From NCBI RefSeq assembly GCF_014201195.1, contig NZ_JACHDS010000001.1, forward strand, positions 5,828,001 to 5,892,000: DNA of 64,000 bases, given 5' to 3'. Both the position numbers and the translations under genes were made by a program. Shown here one piece after another: positions 7,660 to 16,652 of the stretch (positions are counted from its first letter, which is position 1; each line of letters starts with the position of its first letter). Source of the stretch: Nocardiopsis mwathae (lineage in GTDB: Bacteria > Actinomycetota > Actinomycetes > Streptosporangiales > Streptosporangiaceae). The notes beneath the pieces are model-generated. The model had not been told where the DNA came from. It saw only the letters and a program-made list of their open reading frames with translations, and ran no database searches.

Positions 7660-10600
7660 GTGAGCGTGAGCGGTGGCGAGAGCCCCTCCACGAGCGCGAT
7701 CGAGCAAGCGGAGGCGTCGATGTCCGACACGGATGACCCCATCGCCTCGGTGATGCGCCAGGTGCGCAGCATGGGTCCGGCCAAGGGCGGCGATGACGAG
7801 GCGACCACCCCGGCGGCCGTGAACGCGGCCGGCGGATCCGCGGCGGCGGAGGGCACCGGAGCCGACCTGCTCGCGGAACCCGGGGAGCCCCTTCCGGCGG
7901 GTGACACGTCGGACCCCGCCGCAGCGACCGGCGTGCTCGACGGGCCCGCGCCGGGCCGGGCCGCGACCCCCACGGTCGAAACCGGGACGGCGGAGGACAC
8001 CGACGAACCCACCGGGGGCGAGCCCGGCACCGACACCGCCTCGGCGTCCCCGCCCTCCGGCGCCGCCGAGGGCTCCCGGGCGGCCGACGGCCGCGATGCC
8101 GACCCGGCCTGCCGCTACCGGCTCAAGCGGGCCGGAATCCGCAACGTCTGGCAGTACGACGACCACACCTTCGACTTCGCCGACGGCCGCCTGCTGCTGC
8201 GCGGCCGCAACGGTACCGGCAAGTCCAAGGCGCTGGAGATGCTGCTGCCGTTCCTGCTCGACGGCGACGCCCGACGCCTCGACACCACCGGCACCAGCCG
8301 GACCAGCCTGCGCTGGCTCATGCTGGACGGCCGCACCCCCGTCGGGGGCGACGGCGAGGCCGACGCCGATACCGGCCCCGACGCCGGCACCGACGACGAC
8401 GCCGACCCCGCAACCTCACTGCTGGGTTACCTGTGGGTGGAGTTCGCCCTCGACGGCGAGGCCCCCGGCGGTGCAGCGGCGCCCGCGACCCCCGCCGGGG
8501 ACCCCCTCCCGGCCCACCTCACACTCGGCGCCGCCATCACCGCCTCCGCCGACGCCGGTGCCCGCAGCGTCTTCTTCGTCACCGACCGCCGCATCGGCGC
8601 CGACGACCTCTCCTTGATCGTCGACGACCGCCCCATGCCCGTCGACCGGCTGCGCACCGAGGTCGGCCCGGACAACTGCTACGACACCCCGGTCGCCTAC
8701 CGGTCGCGGGTGATGCGCGAACTGTTCGGGATCGACGACCCCGTCCGGTACCGCAACCTCATCCACCTCCTCTACAGGCTCCGCCGCCCCACCATCGGCG
8801 AGCGGCTGGAGGCTGGCGAGCTCGTATCCGTCCTCGCCGAGGCCCTGCCCCCCATGGACGAGACCGTCCTGGACGAGGTCGCCCGCAACATCGCCGACTT
8901 GGAGGAGGCGCGCGAGCGGCTGGCCTCGCTCGGCACCGCCCGGGAGCAGGTCGCCGACTTCCTCGACGATTACCGCGGCTACCTGCGCGGTGCCCTGCGC
9001 ACCGAGGCGCGCGCCGTGCGCGAGCAGATCGGCGAGTACCGGCGCCGCGACGCCGAGGTCGTCCGCCTCACCGACGAGCTCGACCGGCTCGTCGCCGCAG
9101 AGAGCACGGTGCAGGAGGAGCGCGACCGGCTGCGCCGCACCCGCGACACCGCCGCTTCCGACGCCGACACCCTCAGCGCCGGAGCCATCGCCGAGGCCGG
9201 GATCACCCCCCAGGAGCACGAGGCCCGCCAGGCCGCCGTCAACGCCTACATCCGCGCCGCCGAAGCCGCCTGGACCGCCGCCGGCTACGCCCTGGTGTCG
9301 GAGGAGCGCGCCAAGGAGCGCATGGCCTTCGACATCTCCGCCATCGAACGCTCCCTGGCCGGGCTGCAGCGCCTGCACACCGAGATGGCCGAGACCGCCC
9401 GCACCGGCGGCATCGACCCCGCCGCCCTCGGCGAGGTTCCCCAGCCCGTGCCCACGATCCTCGCCCCCCGGGAGAGCGTCACCCACGTCGACCTCGAAGG
9501 CCTCGAACAGGCCGTGGAGCGGGAGCCGGTCCCCGGCATCGACCTCCCCGAACTGCGCGGTCGCCTCGCCGAGCTCCACGACCGGCTCGGCTACCTCGAC
9601 GCCGCCGCCCTGTCCCGTTCCGAGGCCGCCGCCGGGCTGCGCGAACGCGCCGTCGAACGCGCCGCCGCCGAGCGGCGCGAGGCCGCCCTCGACGGCGAAG
9701 CCGAAGCCGCGGAGGCCGCCCTCGAACGCGCCGCCGAGCGGGAGCTGTCCGCCATCGAGGGTGTCCGCACCGCGAGCGCCGACTACGCCGACCGCGTCCG
9801 CGCCTGGACCGCGCGCCTGCGCGAGGTCGCCCCCGACGCCGACCTCACCGAGGCCGTGGCCGCCCTCGAAGAACACGTCGAACTGCCCCTCGACGACGCG
9901 CGCCGCGTCCTCGACGCCGACGTCCCGGCCTCCCTCGCCGCCCGCGTCCACGCCGTCGTCGACCCGCTCCTGCGCGACCTGCGCACCCGTCGCGACACCG
10001 CGGTCGGCGAAGAGCGCGAGCTCGCCGGTGAACTCGACGACCTGTCCGAGCGCAAGCGCAGCGGTACCGACCACCTCGCCGTGGACCGCCCGCAGTGGGC
10101 GACCGCCCCACGCCGGCCCGGCGTGGGCATCGCCTTCCACCGGGCCGTCGAGTTCGCCCCCGAACTCACCACCGCCGAGCGCGCCGGCCTGGAGGCCGCC
10201 CTGGAGGCCGCCGGACTGCTGTCCGGGTGGATCACCGCCGACGGCGCCGTCGTCGACCCCGGCACCCGCGACCTGATCCTCACCCCCTCGCGCCAGGCCA
10301 ACGGCCGCACCCTGCTCGACGCGCTGACCCCGGGCGACATGGGCGACTCCGGCGTCGCCCCGCGGACGGTCGAGGCGCTGCTGTGCTCCATCGGGCTGCT
10401 GCCCGCCCCCGGGGAGGAGGTCATCGACGTCCGACCCCGGCACCGCCGCGACAGCGCGTCCCCGCCGGCCAGCGCGGTCTCCCTCGACGGGCGGTGGCGC
10501 CTCGGCGTCGCCTCCGGCGCCCACTTCAAGTCGTCCCCGGAGTACATCGGCGCCGACGTCCGCGCCGAGACCGACAGCCGCCACCTCGCCAACATCGACA

Positions 10601-12579
10601 GGCGCATCGACATCGCCGAGGCGCTGCTGGCCGAGGTGGGGGAGCGGCGCAGCGACGTCGAGCAGCGGCACGCCGCCCTGGTGGCGACCGTCCGCGACCT
10701 GCCCGGCCCGGGCCAACTGGCCGCCGCGTGGGCCGCCCTCGACAATGCCCGCTCCTGGCTCGCCGCCGCCAAGCGCGACCACGCGGCCGCCACCGAGGCC
10801 GCCGCGGAGGCCCGGAGCCGAGCGCTCGCGCTGCGCTCGGAGATGGCCGACCCCTCCGCCGAGCACGCCCTTCCCACCGCGCCCGACCGCCTCACCGCCG
10901 CCCTCACGGTGCTGGACCGGCTGCGCGTGCAGATCGCCGCCGCCTACCGCGACCTGGAGGCGCTCGCCGTCCAACTGGAGGAGTACCAGCGGCATACCGC
11001 CGACTGGGAGCACACCCGCAACGACCGGATCATCGCCGAGGACGCGCGGACCGCGGCCATCGGCGACATGATCACCGTGCGCCGCCAGATCGAGCTGACC
11101 GACCGCGCCCGCGTGGCCGCCCCCGAGCAGATCGACACCGCGGTGGGCGAGGTCCGCGGTCGCATGGAGGAGGCCGAGGAGCGCCTCCCCGAGGCCGAGC
11201 GCGCGGCCCAGCAGGCCCGCGACGACCGCGTCGCCGCCGAGACCCGCCTCGATACCGCCGTCTTCGAACGGGCCGGCCAGGCGCGCCGCGCCCACACCGC
11301 CGGGGCCGCCCTGCACCGGATGATCGAGGACGCCGACGGCAGCCCCGACACCACCCTGCTGGCGGCCGCCGGACTCGCCGACGTCGCCGTGCTCGCCGGA
11401 ACGGACGTCGCGGACGCGGCGGACGACGCGGAGGGCCCGGGCGGGCCGGAGCGCGCCGACGCGGCCGGGGGCGCAGAGGAGGGGCAGGACACCGACGCCG
11501 CGGCCGCGGCCCACGCCGAGGACGACGCCCTGGCCGCGCGCGTGCGCGAGCTGGACGCCCTCGTGACCGCCATCGAGGCCGAACTGGGCGACGGCGGGGA
11601 CGACGACCCCCGGATCGATGACAGCGGCATCCTGCGCCGCCGCGAAGAGCTGCACCGCCTGCTGGCCTCCAGTGGCGCGGTCGGCGCCCGCACCGAACTC
11701 ACCGAACCGCTCGGCCTCAAGCGCGTCACCGTTCACGACGACGGCGGCTCCCACGACATCACCCACTACGCCCGGCGCCTCGACGAGGCCATCGCCCATG
11801 CCGAGGAGGAGGTGCTGCTGCGCGAGGAGGAGGCGTTCGAACGGCACCTGCTCGGCGAGCTCGCCGGACACCTCGCCCAGCAGATCGACGCCGCCCGTGC
11901 GCTCATCTCCTCGATGAACGGCGTGCTCGGCGATGTCACCACCTCCCAGGGCCTGGGCGTGCGCCTGGAGTGGGACCTCGCCCCCGACGCCGACGAGGAC
12001 ATCCAGGCCGTGGTGCCGCTGCTCGCCCGCCCGGCCGCCCAGCGGACCCGGGTGGAGAGCACCCGGCTGCGCGACGCGTTGCGCCGCTGCATCGAGGCCA
12101 TCCGGCGACTGGACCCGACCGCCACCGGTGGTGCGCAGCTGCGGGCGGCCCTCGACTACCGCTCCTGGTTCGCGTTCACGGTGTACGTCACCAACGCGGC
12201 ACACCCCGAGCGGGAGCGGCGCCTCAGCCATCGCACCGCGCTCAGCCAGGGCGAGCAGCGCGTCATCGCCTACCTCGTGCTGTTCGCCGCCGCCGCGGCG
12301 CAGTTCGACGCCCTGGCCGAGCACGCCCCGGCCGCGCCCCGGCTCATCCTTCTCGACGATGCGTTCGCCAAGGTCGACGAGCCCACCCACGGGCGCCTGC
12401 TGGGGTTGCTGGTCGAGCTCGACCTCGACTTCGTGCTCACCTCGGAGCGGGTCTGGGGCTGCTTCCCGAGCGTGCCGAGCCTGCACATCTACGAGTGCCT
12501 GCGCGACCCCGCCGTTCCGGGGATCGCCACCCTGCACTTCAGCTGGGACGGTCGGCGAAGGCGGCTCGTCGGTGTCTGA
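7660..12579 (+). CDS. jetC: JetC-like (TIGR02680) SMC ATPase of Wadjet
   Basis: The 1639-residue SMC/MukB-like ATPase is the motor of type II Wadjet, which extrudes DNA loops on plasmids. A disordered Ala/Gly/Asp/Pro-rich extension of about 150 residues precedes the head domain, RYRLKRAGIRNVWQYDDHTF. Walker A is GRNGTGKSK near residue 182. Very long Arg/Glu/Ala-rich coiled-coil arms follow, interrupted by a hinge. The signature LSQGEQR lies near residue 1528 and Walker B LILLDDAF near 1561. The GTG start at 7660 follows GGAGGA; an ATG at 7720 with GGAGG is an equally good alternative. Both heads look intact, so the gene is probably expressed even though its partner JetA is truncated and no JetD nuclease follows. 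Confidence 0.88.
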   Translation: MSVSGGESPSTSAIEQAEASMSDTDDPIASVMRQVRSMGPAKGGDDEATTPAAVNAAGGSAAAEGTGADLLAEPGEPLPAGDTSDPAAATGVLDGPAPGRAATPTVETGTAEDTDEPTGGEPGTDTASASPPSGAAEGSRAADGRDADPACRYRLKRAGIRNVWQYDDHTFDFADGRLLLRGRNGTGKSKALEMLLPFLLDGDARRLDTTGTSRTSLRWLMLDGRTPVGGDGEADADTGPDAGTDDDADPATSLLGYLWVEFALDGEAPGGAAAPATPAGDPLPAHLTLGAAITASADAGARSVFFVTDRRIGADDLSLIVDDRPMPVDRLRTEVGPDNCYDTPVAYRSRVMRELFGIDDPVRYRNLIHLLYRLRRPTIGERLEAGELVSVLAEALPPMDETVLDEVARNIADLEEARERLASLGTAREQVADFLDDYRGYLRGALRTEARAVREQIGEYRRRDAEVVRLTDELDRLVAAESTVQEERDRLRRTRDTAASDADTLSAGAIAEAGITPQEHEARQAAVNAYIRAAEAAWTAAGYALVSEERAKERMAFDISAIERSLAGLQRLHTEMAETARTGGIDPAALGEVPQPVPTILAPRESVTHVDLEGLEQAVEREPVPGIDLPELRGRLAELHDRLGYLDAAALSRSEAAAGLRERAVERAAAERREAALDGEAEAAEAALERAAERELSAIEGVRTASADYADRVRAWTARLREVAPDADLTEAVAALEEHVELPLDDARRVLDADVPASLAARVHAVVDPLLRDLRTRRDTAVGEERELAGELDDLSERKRSGTDHLAVDRPQWATAPRRPGVGIAFHRAVEFAPELTTAERAGLEAALEAAGLLSGWITADGAVVDPGTRDLILTPSRQANGRTLLDALTPGDMGDSGVAPRTVEALLCSIGLLPAPGEEVIDVRPRHRRDSASPPASAVSLDGRWRLGVASGAHFKSSPEYIGADVRAETDSRHLANIDRRIDIAEALLAEVGERRSDVEQRHAALVATVRDLPGPGQLAAAWAALDNARSWLAAAKRDHAAATEAAAEARSRALALRSEMADPSAEHALPTAPDRLTAALTVLDRLRVQIAAAYRDLEALAVQLEEYQRHTADWEHTRNDRIIAEDARTAAIGDMITVRRQIELTDRARVAAPEQIDTAVGEVRGRMEEAEERLPEAERAAQQARDDRVAAETRLDTAVFERAGQARRAHTAGAALHRMIEDADGSPDTTLLAAAGLADVAVLAGTDVADAADDAEGPGGPERADAAGGAEEGQDTDAAAAAHAEDDALAARVRELDALVTAIEAELGDGGDDDPRIDDSGILRRREELHRLLASSGAVGARTELTEPLGLKRVTVHDDGGSHDITHYARRLDEAIAHAEEEVLLREEEAFERHLLGELAGHLAQQIDAARALISSMNGVLGDVTTSQGLGVRLEWDLAPDADEDIQAVVPLLARPAAQRTRVESTRLRDALRRCIEAIRRLDPTATGGAQLRAALDYRSWFAFTVYVTNAAHPERERRLSHRTALSQGEQRVIAYLVLFAAAAAQFDALAEHAPAAPRLILLDDAFAKVDEPTHGRLLGLLVELDLDFVLTSERVWGCFPSVPSLHIYECLRDPAVPGIATLHFSWDGRRRRLVGV

Positions 12580-12670
12580 CCTCCGCCGACGCCCGGCTGT
12601 TGCTTTCCCCGCCCGGAGTCCTAACCTGCAAAGGAACGGTAAAGCGATGGGACGGGTGGGGTGATCGGCG

Positions 12671-14761
12671 GTGGCGTCAATCCCTGCGACGGTCTCCGAT
12701 GAGGACGCCGGACAGGACGACGGTGGCGAGTCCGCCCAGGAGGTCATGGAGCGGCTGGCCGACTCCGTGCTGGGCGCCACGGCCCGGCAGTGGGTCCTCG
12801 CCGCCCTGCACGGCGACGACGCCGTCGCGGCCCTCGCCCGCGGCGAGACGGTCGACGGAATCGCCGAGGACGTGCGGACCCCGCCGCCGCGGCCGCAGTT
12901 CGGGCGGGGCTACCTGGGCCGGATCGAGGTGCAGGGGTTCCGCGGGATCGGTCGCCCGGCCGTACTGGACTTCCCGCCCGGCCCCGGCCTCACCGTCATC
13001 GTCGGGCGCAACGGGTCGGGCAAGTCCAGCTTCGCCGAGGCCGCCCAGGCGGCGCTGACCGGGCGCAACCCCCGTTGGGACGCCATGCCCGCGGCGTGGC
13101 GCGACGGCTGGCGCAACCTGCACTTCGACGACAGCACCGAGGTCAGCGTCGACCTGCACATGGACGGCGACGTCGGCCCCACGCGCGTCACCCGCGTGTG
13201 GACCGGCGACAGCGTGCGCTCGGCCCGCGGCGAGGTGGTGTCGCCCTCGGGGATGACCGCCCCGCTGCGCAGCCTCGGCTTGGACCCGGAGCTCGCCCGC
13301 TACCGGCCGTTCCTTTCCTATGACGAGCTCGGCCGCACCGTCACCGGCCGCGCCGTCGAGCTGTACGACACCATCACCGCGCTCCTCGGACTGACCGGGC
13401 TCGCCGAGGCCGAGCGCCGCCTGGCCAAGGCCTGCGACCGGCTGGCCAAGCTGCGCGACCGGCCCGGCCGCGACCTGTCCTACCTGGTCTCCCGGTTCAA
13501 GGGCGCCACCGATCCGCGGGCCGAGCGGGCCGCGGAGCTGCTCACAGCCGAGTCCATCGACCTGGAGCGGCTCGCCGTCATCGCCGCCGACGACGGCCCG
13601 GCCGACCCCGCCCGGCAGCTGGTGATGCGGCGGCTGCGCCGTATGTCGGTGCCCGAGCGATCGTTGATGGGCGACGTCGTCAACGAGCTGCGCGGCGCCG
13701 CCATGGAGCTGGCGATGGCGGCCGGGACCAAGGGCGACCGCGCGCGCGGCGTCGTGACGCTGCTCCGCCAGGCGCTGGAGCACCACCAGCGCCACCCCCA
13801 GGAGTCCGACTGTCCCACCTGCCACGCCGAGGGCGTTCTCGGGGCGGACTGGGCGCAGCGGGCGCGCGCGGAGATCGCCCGGCTGGACCCCGTGGCGGCC
13901 AGTGCCGCGGCCGCCTACGAGCGGGCCGAGGAGGCGCGCGACAAGGCCCGCTTCCTGCTCGCCCCCATGCCCTCCTGGTTGCCGGTCGACAGCGAGCTGG
14001 GACAGGTCTGGGCGCAGTGGGAGGCGGGGGCGAAGATCAGCGACCTGGGGGAGCTGGCCGACCACATCGAGACGGTGGGCCGCCGCTTCCGCTCCGCGGC
14101 CACGACGGCCCGCCGGAACGCCGGGGAACGGCTCGACGACCCCACCGACGGCTGGGCGGCCCTGGCCGAGCAGCTGGCCGCGTGGATCGACGACGCCCGG
14201 TCGGCCACCCGCGCCCACGAGACGCTCATCCCCGCCGAACAGGCACTCGACTGGCTCACCGGCCTGGCCGGGGAGATCCGCAACGAGCGGCTGCGCCCGC
14301 TGGCGGCCCAGGCCGAGCACGTGTGGCAGCGGTTGCGCCAGGAACGCCACATCGACCTGGAGCGGCTGCGCCTGGTGGGCCGGGGCATGCAGCGGCGCAT
14401 GGCGGTCGACGTCGCCGTGGACGGTGTGGACAACGAGGGCAACGCGCCGGGTCTGCTCAGCCAGGGCGAGTTCCAGGCGCTGGCGCTGTCGGTGTGCCTG
14501 CCCCGCACGCTGATCCCGGGCAACCCCTTCGGCTTCCTCGTTCTGGACGATCCCGTGCAGGCGATGGACACGGAGACCGTGGAGGGGCTGTCGGCCGTGC
14601 TCGCGGAGGTCGGCCGGCACCGCCAGATCATCGTGTTCACACACGACACCCGGCTGCCCGACGCCCTGATCCGACTGGGCCTGCCGGCCGCCATCCGGAC
14701 CATCCACCGCGATGCCACGTCCAACGTGTGGGTGGACGCTCCCGGGCAGTACGGGGGGTGA
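12671..14761 (+). CDS. Rad50/SbcC-like AAA ATPase with zinc hook
   Basis: The 696-residue protein starts with a helical extension of about 90 residues, then a RecF/Rad50-like head beginning GYLGRIEVQGFRGIG. Walker A is GRNGSGKSS near residue 112. The middle is helical with a CPTC zinc-hook motif at residues 381-384. The signature LLSQGEFQALAL is near 593 and Walker B FLVLDDPVQAMD near 621, followed by FTHDTRLP. Such proteins sense or process DNA ends; a nuclease partner is not seen here. A similar stand-alone gene occurs in streptomycetes as far as I recall, so it may not belong to the Wadjet operon although it starts only 91 bases after jetC on the same strand. The GTG start is tentative. 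Confidence 0.8.
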   Translation: MASIPATVSDEDAGQDDGGESAQEVMERLADSVLGATARQWVLAALHGDDAVAALARGETVDGIAEDVRTPPPRPQFGRGYLGRIEVQGFRGIGRPAVLDFPPGPGLTVIVGRNGSGKSSFAEAAQAALTGRNPRWDAMPAAWRDGWRNLHFDDSTEVSVDLHMDGDVGPTRVTRVWTGDSVRSARGEVVSPSGMTAPLRSLGLDPELARYRPFLSYDELGRTVTGRAVELYDTITALLGLTGLAEAERRLAKACDRLAKLRDRPGRDLSYLVSRFKGATDPRAERAAELLTAESIDLERLAVIAADDGPADPARQLVMRRLRRMSVPERSLMGDVVNELRGAAMELAMAAGTKGDRARGVVTLLRQALEHHQRHPQESDCPTCHAEGVLGADWAQRARAEIARLDPVAASAAAAYERAEEARDKARFLLAPMPSWLPVDSELGQVWAQWEAGAKISDLGELADHIETVGRRFRSAATTARRNAGERLDDPTDGWAALAEQLAAWIDDARSATRAHETLIPAEQALDWLTGLAGEIRNERLRPLAAQAEHVWQRLRQERHIDLERLRLVGRGMQRRMAVDVAVDGVDNEGNAPGLLSQGEFQALALSVCLPRTLIPGNPFGFLVLDDPVQAMDTETVEGLSAVLAEVGRHRQIIVFTHDTRLPDALIRLGLPAAIRTIHRDATSNVWVDAPGQYGG

Positions 14762-14782
14762 CGGGGGCCTCTCCGGCTCGAT

Positions 14783-14813
14783 TTGGCATAGCACCCCGAA
14801 ACCCCTGTATAGT
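14783..14813 (+). promoter_or_regulatory. Promoter of tRNA-Thr
   Basis: TTGGCA (14783-14788) and TATAGT (14808-14813) are separated by 19 bases. This is slightly long, but TATAGT is a strong -10 and it lies 55 bases before the tRNA. Confidence 0.5.
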
Positions 14814-14868
14814 CTTCATCAGCGCCAAGGCGGAACCCCGGAAGGCCGGGGGGAAGCCGCAGGAGCAT

Positions 14869-14944
14869 GCCCCTTTAGCTCAGTCGGCAGAGCGTCTCCA
14901 TGGTAAGGAGAAGGTCTACGGTTCGATTCCGTAAAGGGGCTCCA
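14869..14944 (+). tRNA. tRNA-Thr (GGT)
   Basis: The cloverleaf is complete. The acceptor arm GCCCCTT pairs with AAGGGGC, discriminator T14941 is followed by an encoded CCA (14942-14944). The anticodon stem TCTCC/GGAGA encloses loop ATGGTAA with anticodon GGT, and the T arm carries GGTTCGATTCC. Confidence 0.95.
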
Positions 14945-15058
14945 CCACTTGTTTGAGCTTCCTGTCCACTCAGGTGGGTGACCGGCGGAATCTCATTCGC
15001 CGGTCAAGCCGGGCTCCGGTATCCTTTCACTGCGGATCCGGGGGCTCCCGGCCTTCCA

Positions 15059-15134
15059 GGCGGAGTAGCTCAGTCGGTAGAGCAAGCGGCTCATAATCGC
15101 TGTGTCGTCGGTTCAAGTCCGGCCTCCGCTACCA
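15059..15134 (+). tRNA. tRNA-Met (CAT), elongator type
   Basis: Acceptor arm GGCGGAG pairs with CTCCGCT (first pair G-T), and CCA is encoded at 15132-15134. The anticodon stem AGCGG/TCGCT encloses CTCATAA with anticodon CAT. It lacks the three G-C pairs of the anticodon stem typical of initiators, so elongator Met is favoured; a tRNA-Ile with lysidine-modified CAT is less likely but not excluded. Confidence 0.9.
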
Positions 15135-15239
15135 CCTGCGTGACCCCTGTGCCTACGCCAGGGGTCGACGCGGGTCTTTTGCAGTGTGCTGTGCAAGCAG
15201 TAGTTGTCAGTCGTATTCCAGCGAGAAAGGCACTCCGAC

Positions 15240-15404
15240 GTGGCTGCCACCGACGTGAGGCCGAAGATCACCCTGGCCTGCCAGGAGTGCAAGCACCGTA
15301 ACTACATCACGCGCAAGAACCGTCGGAACAACCCCGACCGTCTTTCGCTGAAGAAGTTCTGCCCGAACTGCCGGCAGCACTCCGAGCACCGCGAGACCCG
15401 CTAG
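15240..15404 (+). CDS. rpmG: 50S ribosomal protein L33
   Basis: The 54-residue protein is ribosomal protein L33 of the large subunit. It has four cysteines in CQECK and CPNCR, so it is the zinc-binding form. The GTG start at 15240 follows GAGAAAGG and gives the normal N-terminus. Its place just after tRNA genes and before the two dehydratase genes matches the arrangement in other actinomycetes. A duplicated zinc-free L33 elsewhere would be expected if the organism uses the Zur switch, but that cannot be seen here. Confidence 0.96.
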   Translation: MAATDVRPKITLACQECKHRNYITRKNRRNNPDRLSLKKFCPNCRQHSEHRETR

Positions 15405-15435
15405 TCCCGCCTTCCTGCGGAGCGCCGCGCGCCCC

Positions 15436-15460
15436 GTTCCCCCGGTCGCTCCGGGGGCGC
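15436..15460 (+). terminator. Hairpin after rpmG
   Basis: The arms CCCCCGG (15439-15445) and CCGGGGG (15451-15457) enclose a 5-base loop. There is no T run, so it is a weak or Rho-assisted terminator about 35 bases after the rpmG stop. Confidence 0.5.
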
Positions 15461-15551
15461 TGCCGTCCGCACCCGGCCGTGCCCGACACGGGCGGTGAGG
15501 TCCGCGTGCGGCGATCGGGAACGCGGCGGTCGCGCGGTCGTATATGCGCAG

Positions 15552-15585
15552 ATAGCCCAGTGAGCGTCGCAGCTCACTGGGCTAT
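15552..15585. terminator. Perfect 14-bp inverted repeat
   Basis: ATAGCCCAGTGAGC (15552-15565) and its exact complement (15572-15585) enclose GTCGCA. It lies midway between rpmG and the dehydratase genes. It could be a terminator without a T run, or a binding site; the AT-rich ends on both sides make it bidirectional. Confidence 0.55.
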
Positions 15586-15684
15586 TAGTGTGAGTGGGGG
15601 TCGGCGCCCGGGGCGCCGATCGGTGTGGTGCCTCGGCCGCCGCGGACGCGACGCGGCGAATCATCGGCTTGTGAGAGGGAGTCC

Positions 15685-16146
15685 ATGGCGATCAACCGCG
15701 ACTGTCTGGGGCGGGAGTACCGGGCGGCACAGCCCTACGAGGTGACCCGCGGCAAAATCCGGGAGTTCGCCGGGGCGATCAACGACCCCAACCCGCTCTA
15801 CACCGACGTCGACGCGGCCAAGGCCGCCGGCCACCGCGACGTCGTGGCCCCGCCGACCTTCCCCATCATCATGGGCATGGACGCCGCGGCCCAGGCCGCC
15901 GTCGACCCCGAACTCGGCCTCGACTTCTCCCTCGTGGTCCACGGCCAGCAGAGCTTCCGCTACAGCCGCCCCCTGCAGGCCGGCGATGTCGTCGACAACG
16001 TGACGCGCATCACCGAGGTGAAGAACCTCGGCGCCACCGAGATGATCACACTGGAGACCGACATCTCGACCGTCGAGGGAGAACACGTCGTCACGTCCGT
16101 CAACATGCTCGTGGTGCGCGGCGACGCCGCCAAGGACCGAGCGTAG
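15685..16146 (+). CDS. hadA: MaoC-like (R)-3-hydroxyacyl-ACP dehydratase subunit, HadA-like
   Basis: The 153-residue single hotdog-fold protein matches the N-terminal MaoC/FAS1-like dehydratase domain family, equivalent to mycobacterial HadA. It contributes the substrate-binding half of a heterodimeric dehydratase of type II fatty acid synthesis. Visible features are the start MAINRDCLGREY, FAGAINDPNPLYTDVDAA and GHRDVVAPPTFP. The ATG at 15685 follows GAGGGA. It is followed at 18 bases by the catalytic partner, in the conserved rpmG-hadA-hadB-murB order. Confidence 0.9.
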   Translation: MAINRDCLGREYRAAQPYEVTRGKIREFAGAINDPNPLYTDVDAAKAAGHRDVVAPPTFPIIMGMDAAAQAAVDPELGLDFSLVVHGQQSFRYSRPLQAGDVVDNVTRITEVKNLGATEMITLETDISTVEGEHVVTSVNMLVVRGDAAKDRA

Positions 16147-16164
16147 GGAGCAGGGATCACCGCA

Positions 16165-16593
16165 ATGACCGCCAACGTCCGCTACGCCGATGTCGAGGTC
16201 GGCACCGAGCTGCCCGAACAGGTCTACCCGGTCACCCGCCTCGACCTGGTCCGCTACGCCGGGGCCTCGGGCGATTTCAACCCCATCCACTGGAACGAGC
16301 GCGTCGCCAAGTCGGTGGGGCTCCCCAACGTCATCGCGCACGGCATGTTCACCATGGCCGAGGCCGGACGGCTGGTCACCGACTGGGCCGGCGACCCGGG
16401 CGCCCTGGTCGAGTACGGCGTGAAGTTCTCCGCGCCCGTCGTGGTGCCGGACGACGACGCCGGCGCCCGGATCAGCGTCAGCGGCGTCGTCAAGGAGAAG
16501 CGCGACGACAACCGGGTCGTCATCGCCCTGACCGCCCGCTCCGGCGGGGCCAAGGTTCTGGCCCGCGCCAACGCGGTCGTCCGGCTCCCCTGA
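16165..16593 (+). CDS. hadB: MaoC-like dehydratase catalytic subunit, HadB-like
   Basis: The 142-residue hotdog protein carries the hydratase-2 motif with catalytic Asp and His in SGDFNPIHWNERVAKSVG and then VIAHGMFTMA. With HadA it forms the dehydratase that removes water from 3-hydroxyacyl chains. The ATG is preceded by GGGAGCAGGG. It lies between hadA and murB in one operon-like run. Confidence 0.91.
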   Translation: MTANVRYADVEVGTELPEQVYPVTRLDLVRYAGASGDFNPIHWNERVAKSVGLPNVIAHGMFTMAEAGRLVTDWAGDPGALVEYGVKFSAPVVVPDDDAGARISVSGVVKEKRDDNRVVIALTARSGGAKVLARANAVVRLP

Positions 16594-16652
16594 CCCTGCC
16601 CCGCCCCACGGGGTGCCACCGGCCCCGTCCACCGTCCCAGCAGAGGTAGCAC

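Noticed and set aside
8416-12780. 1454-codon open frame on the minus strand opposite jetC
   Set aside because: Gly/Val-rich low-complexity translation in the frame complementary to the coding strand; jetC carries full SMC motifs.
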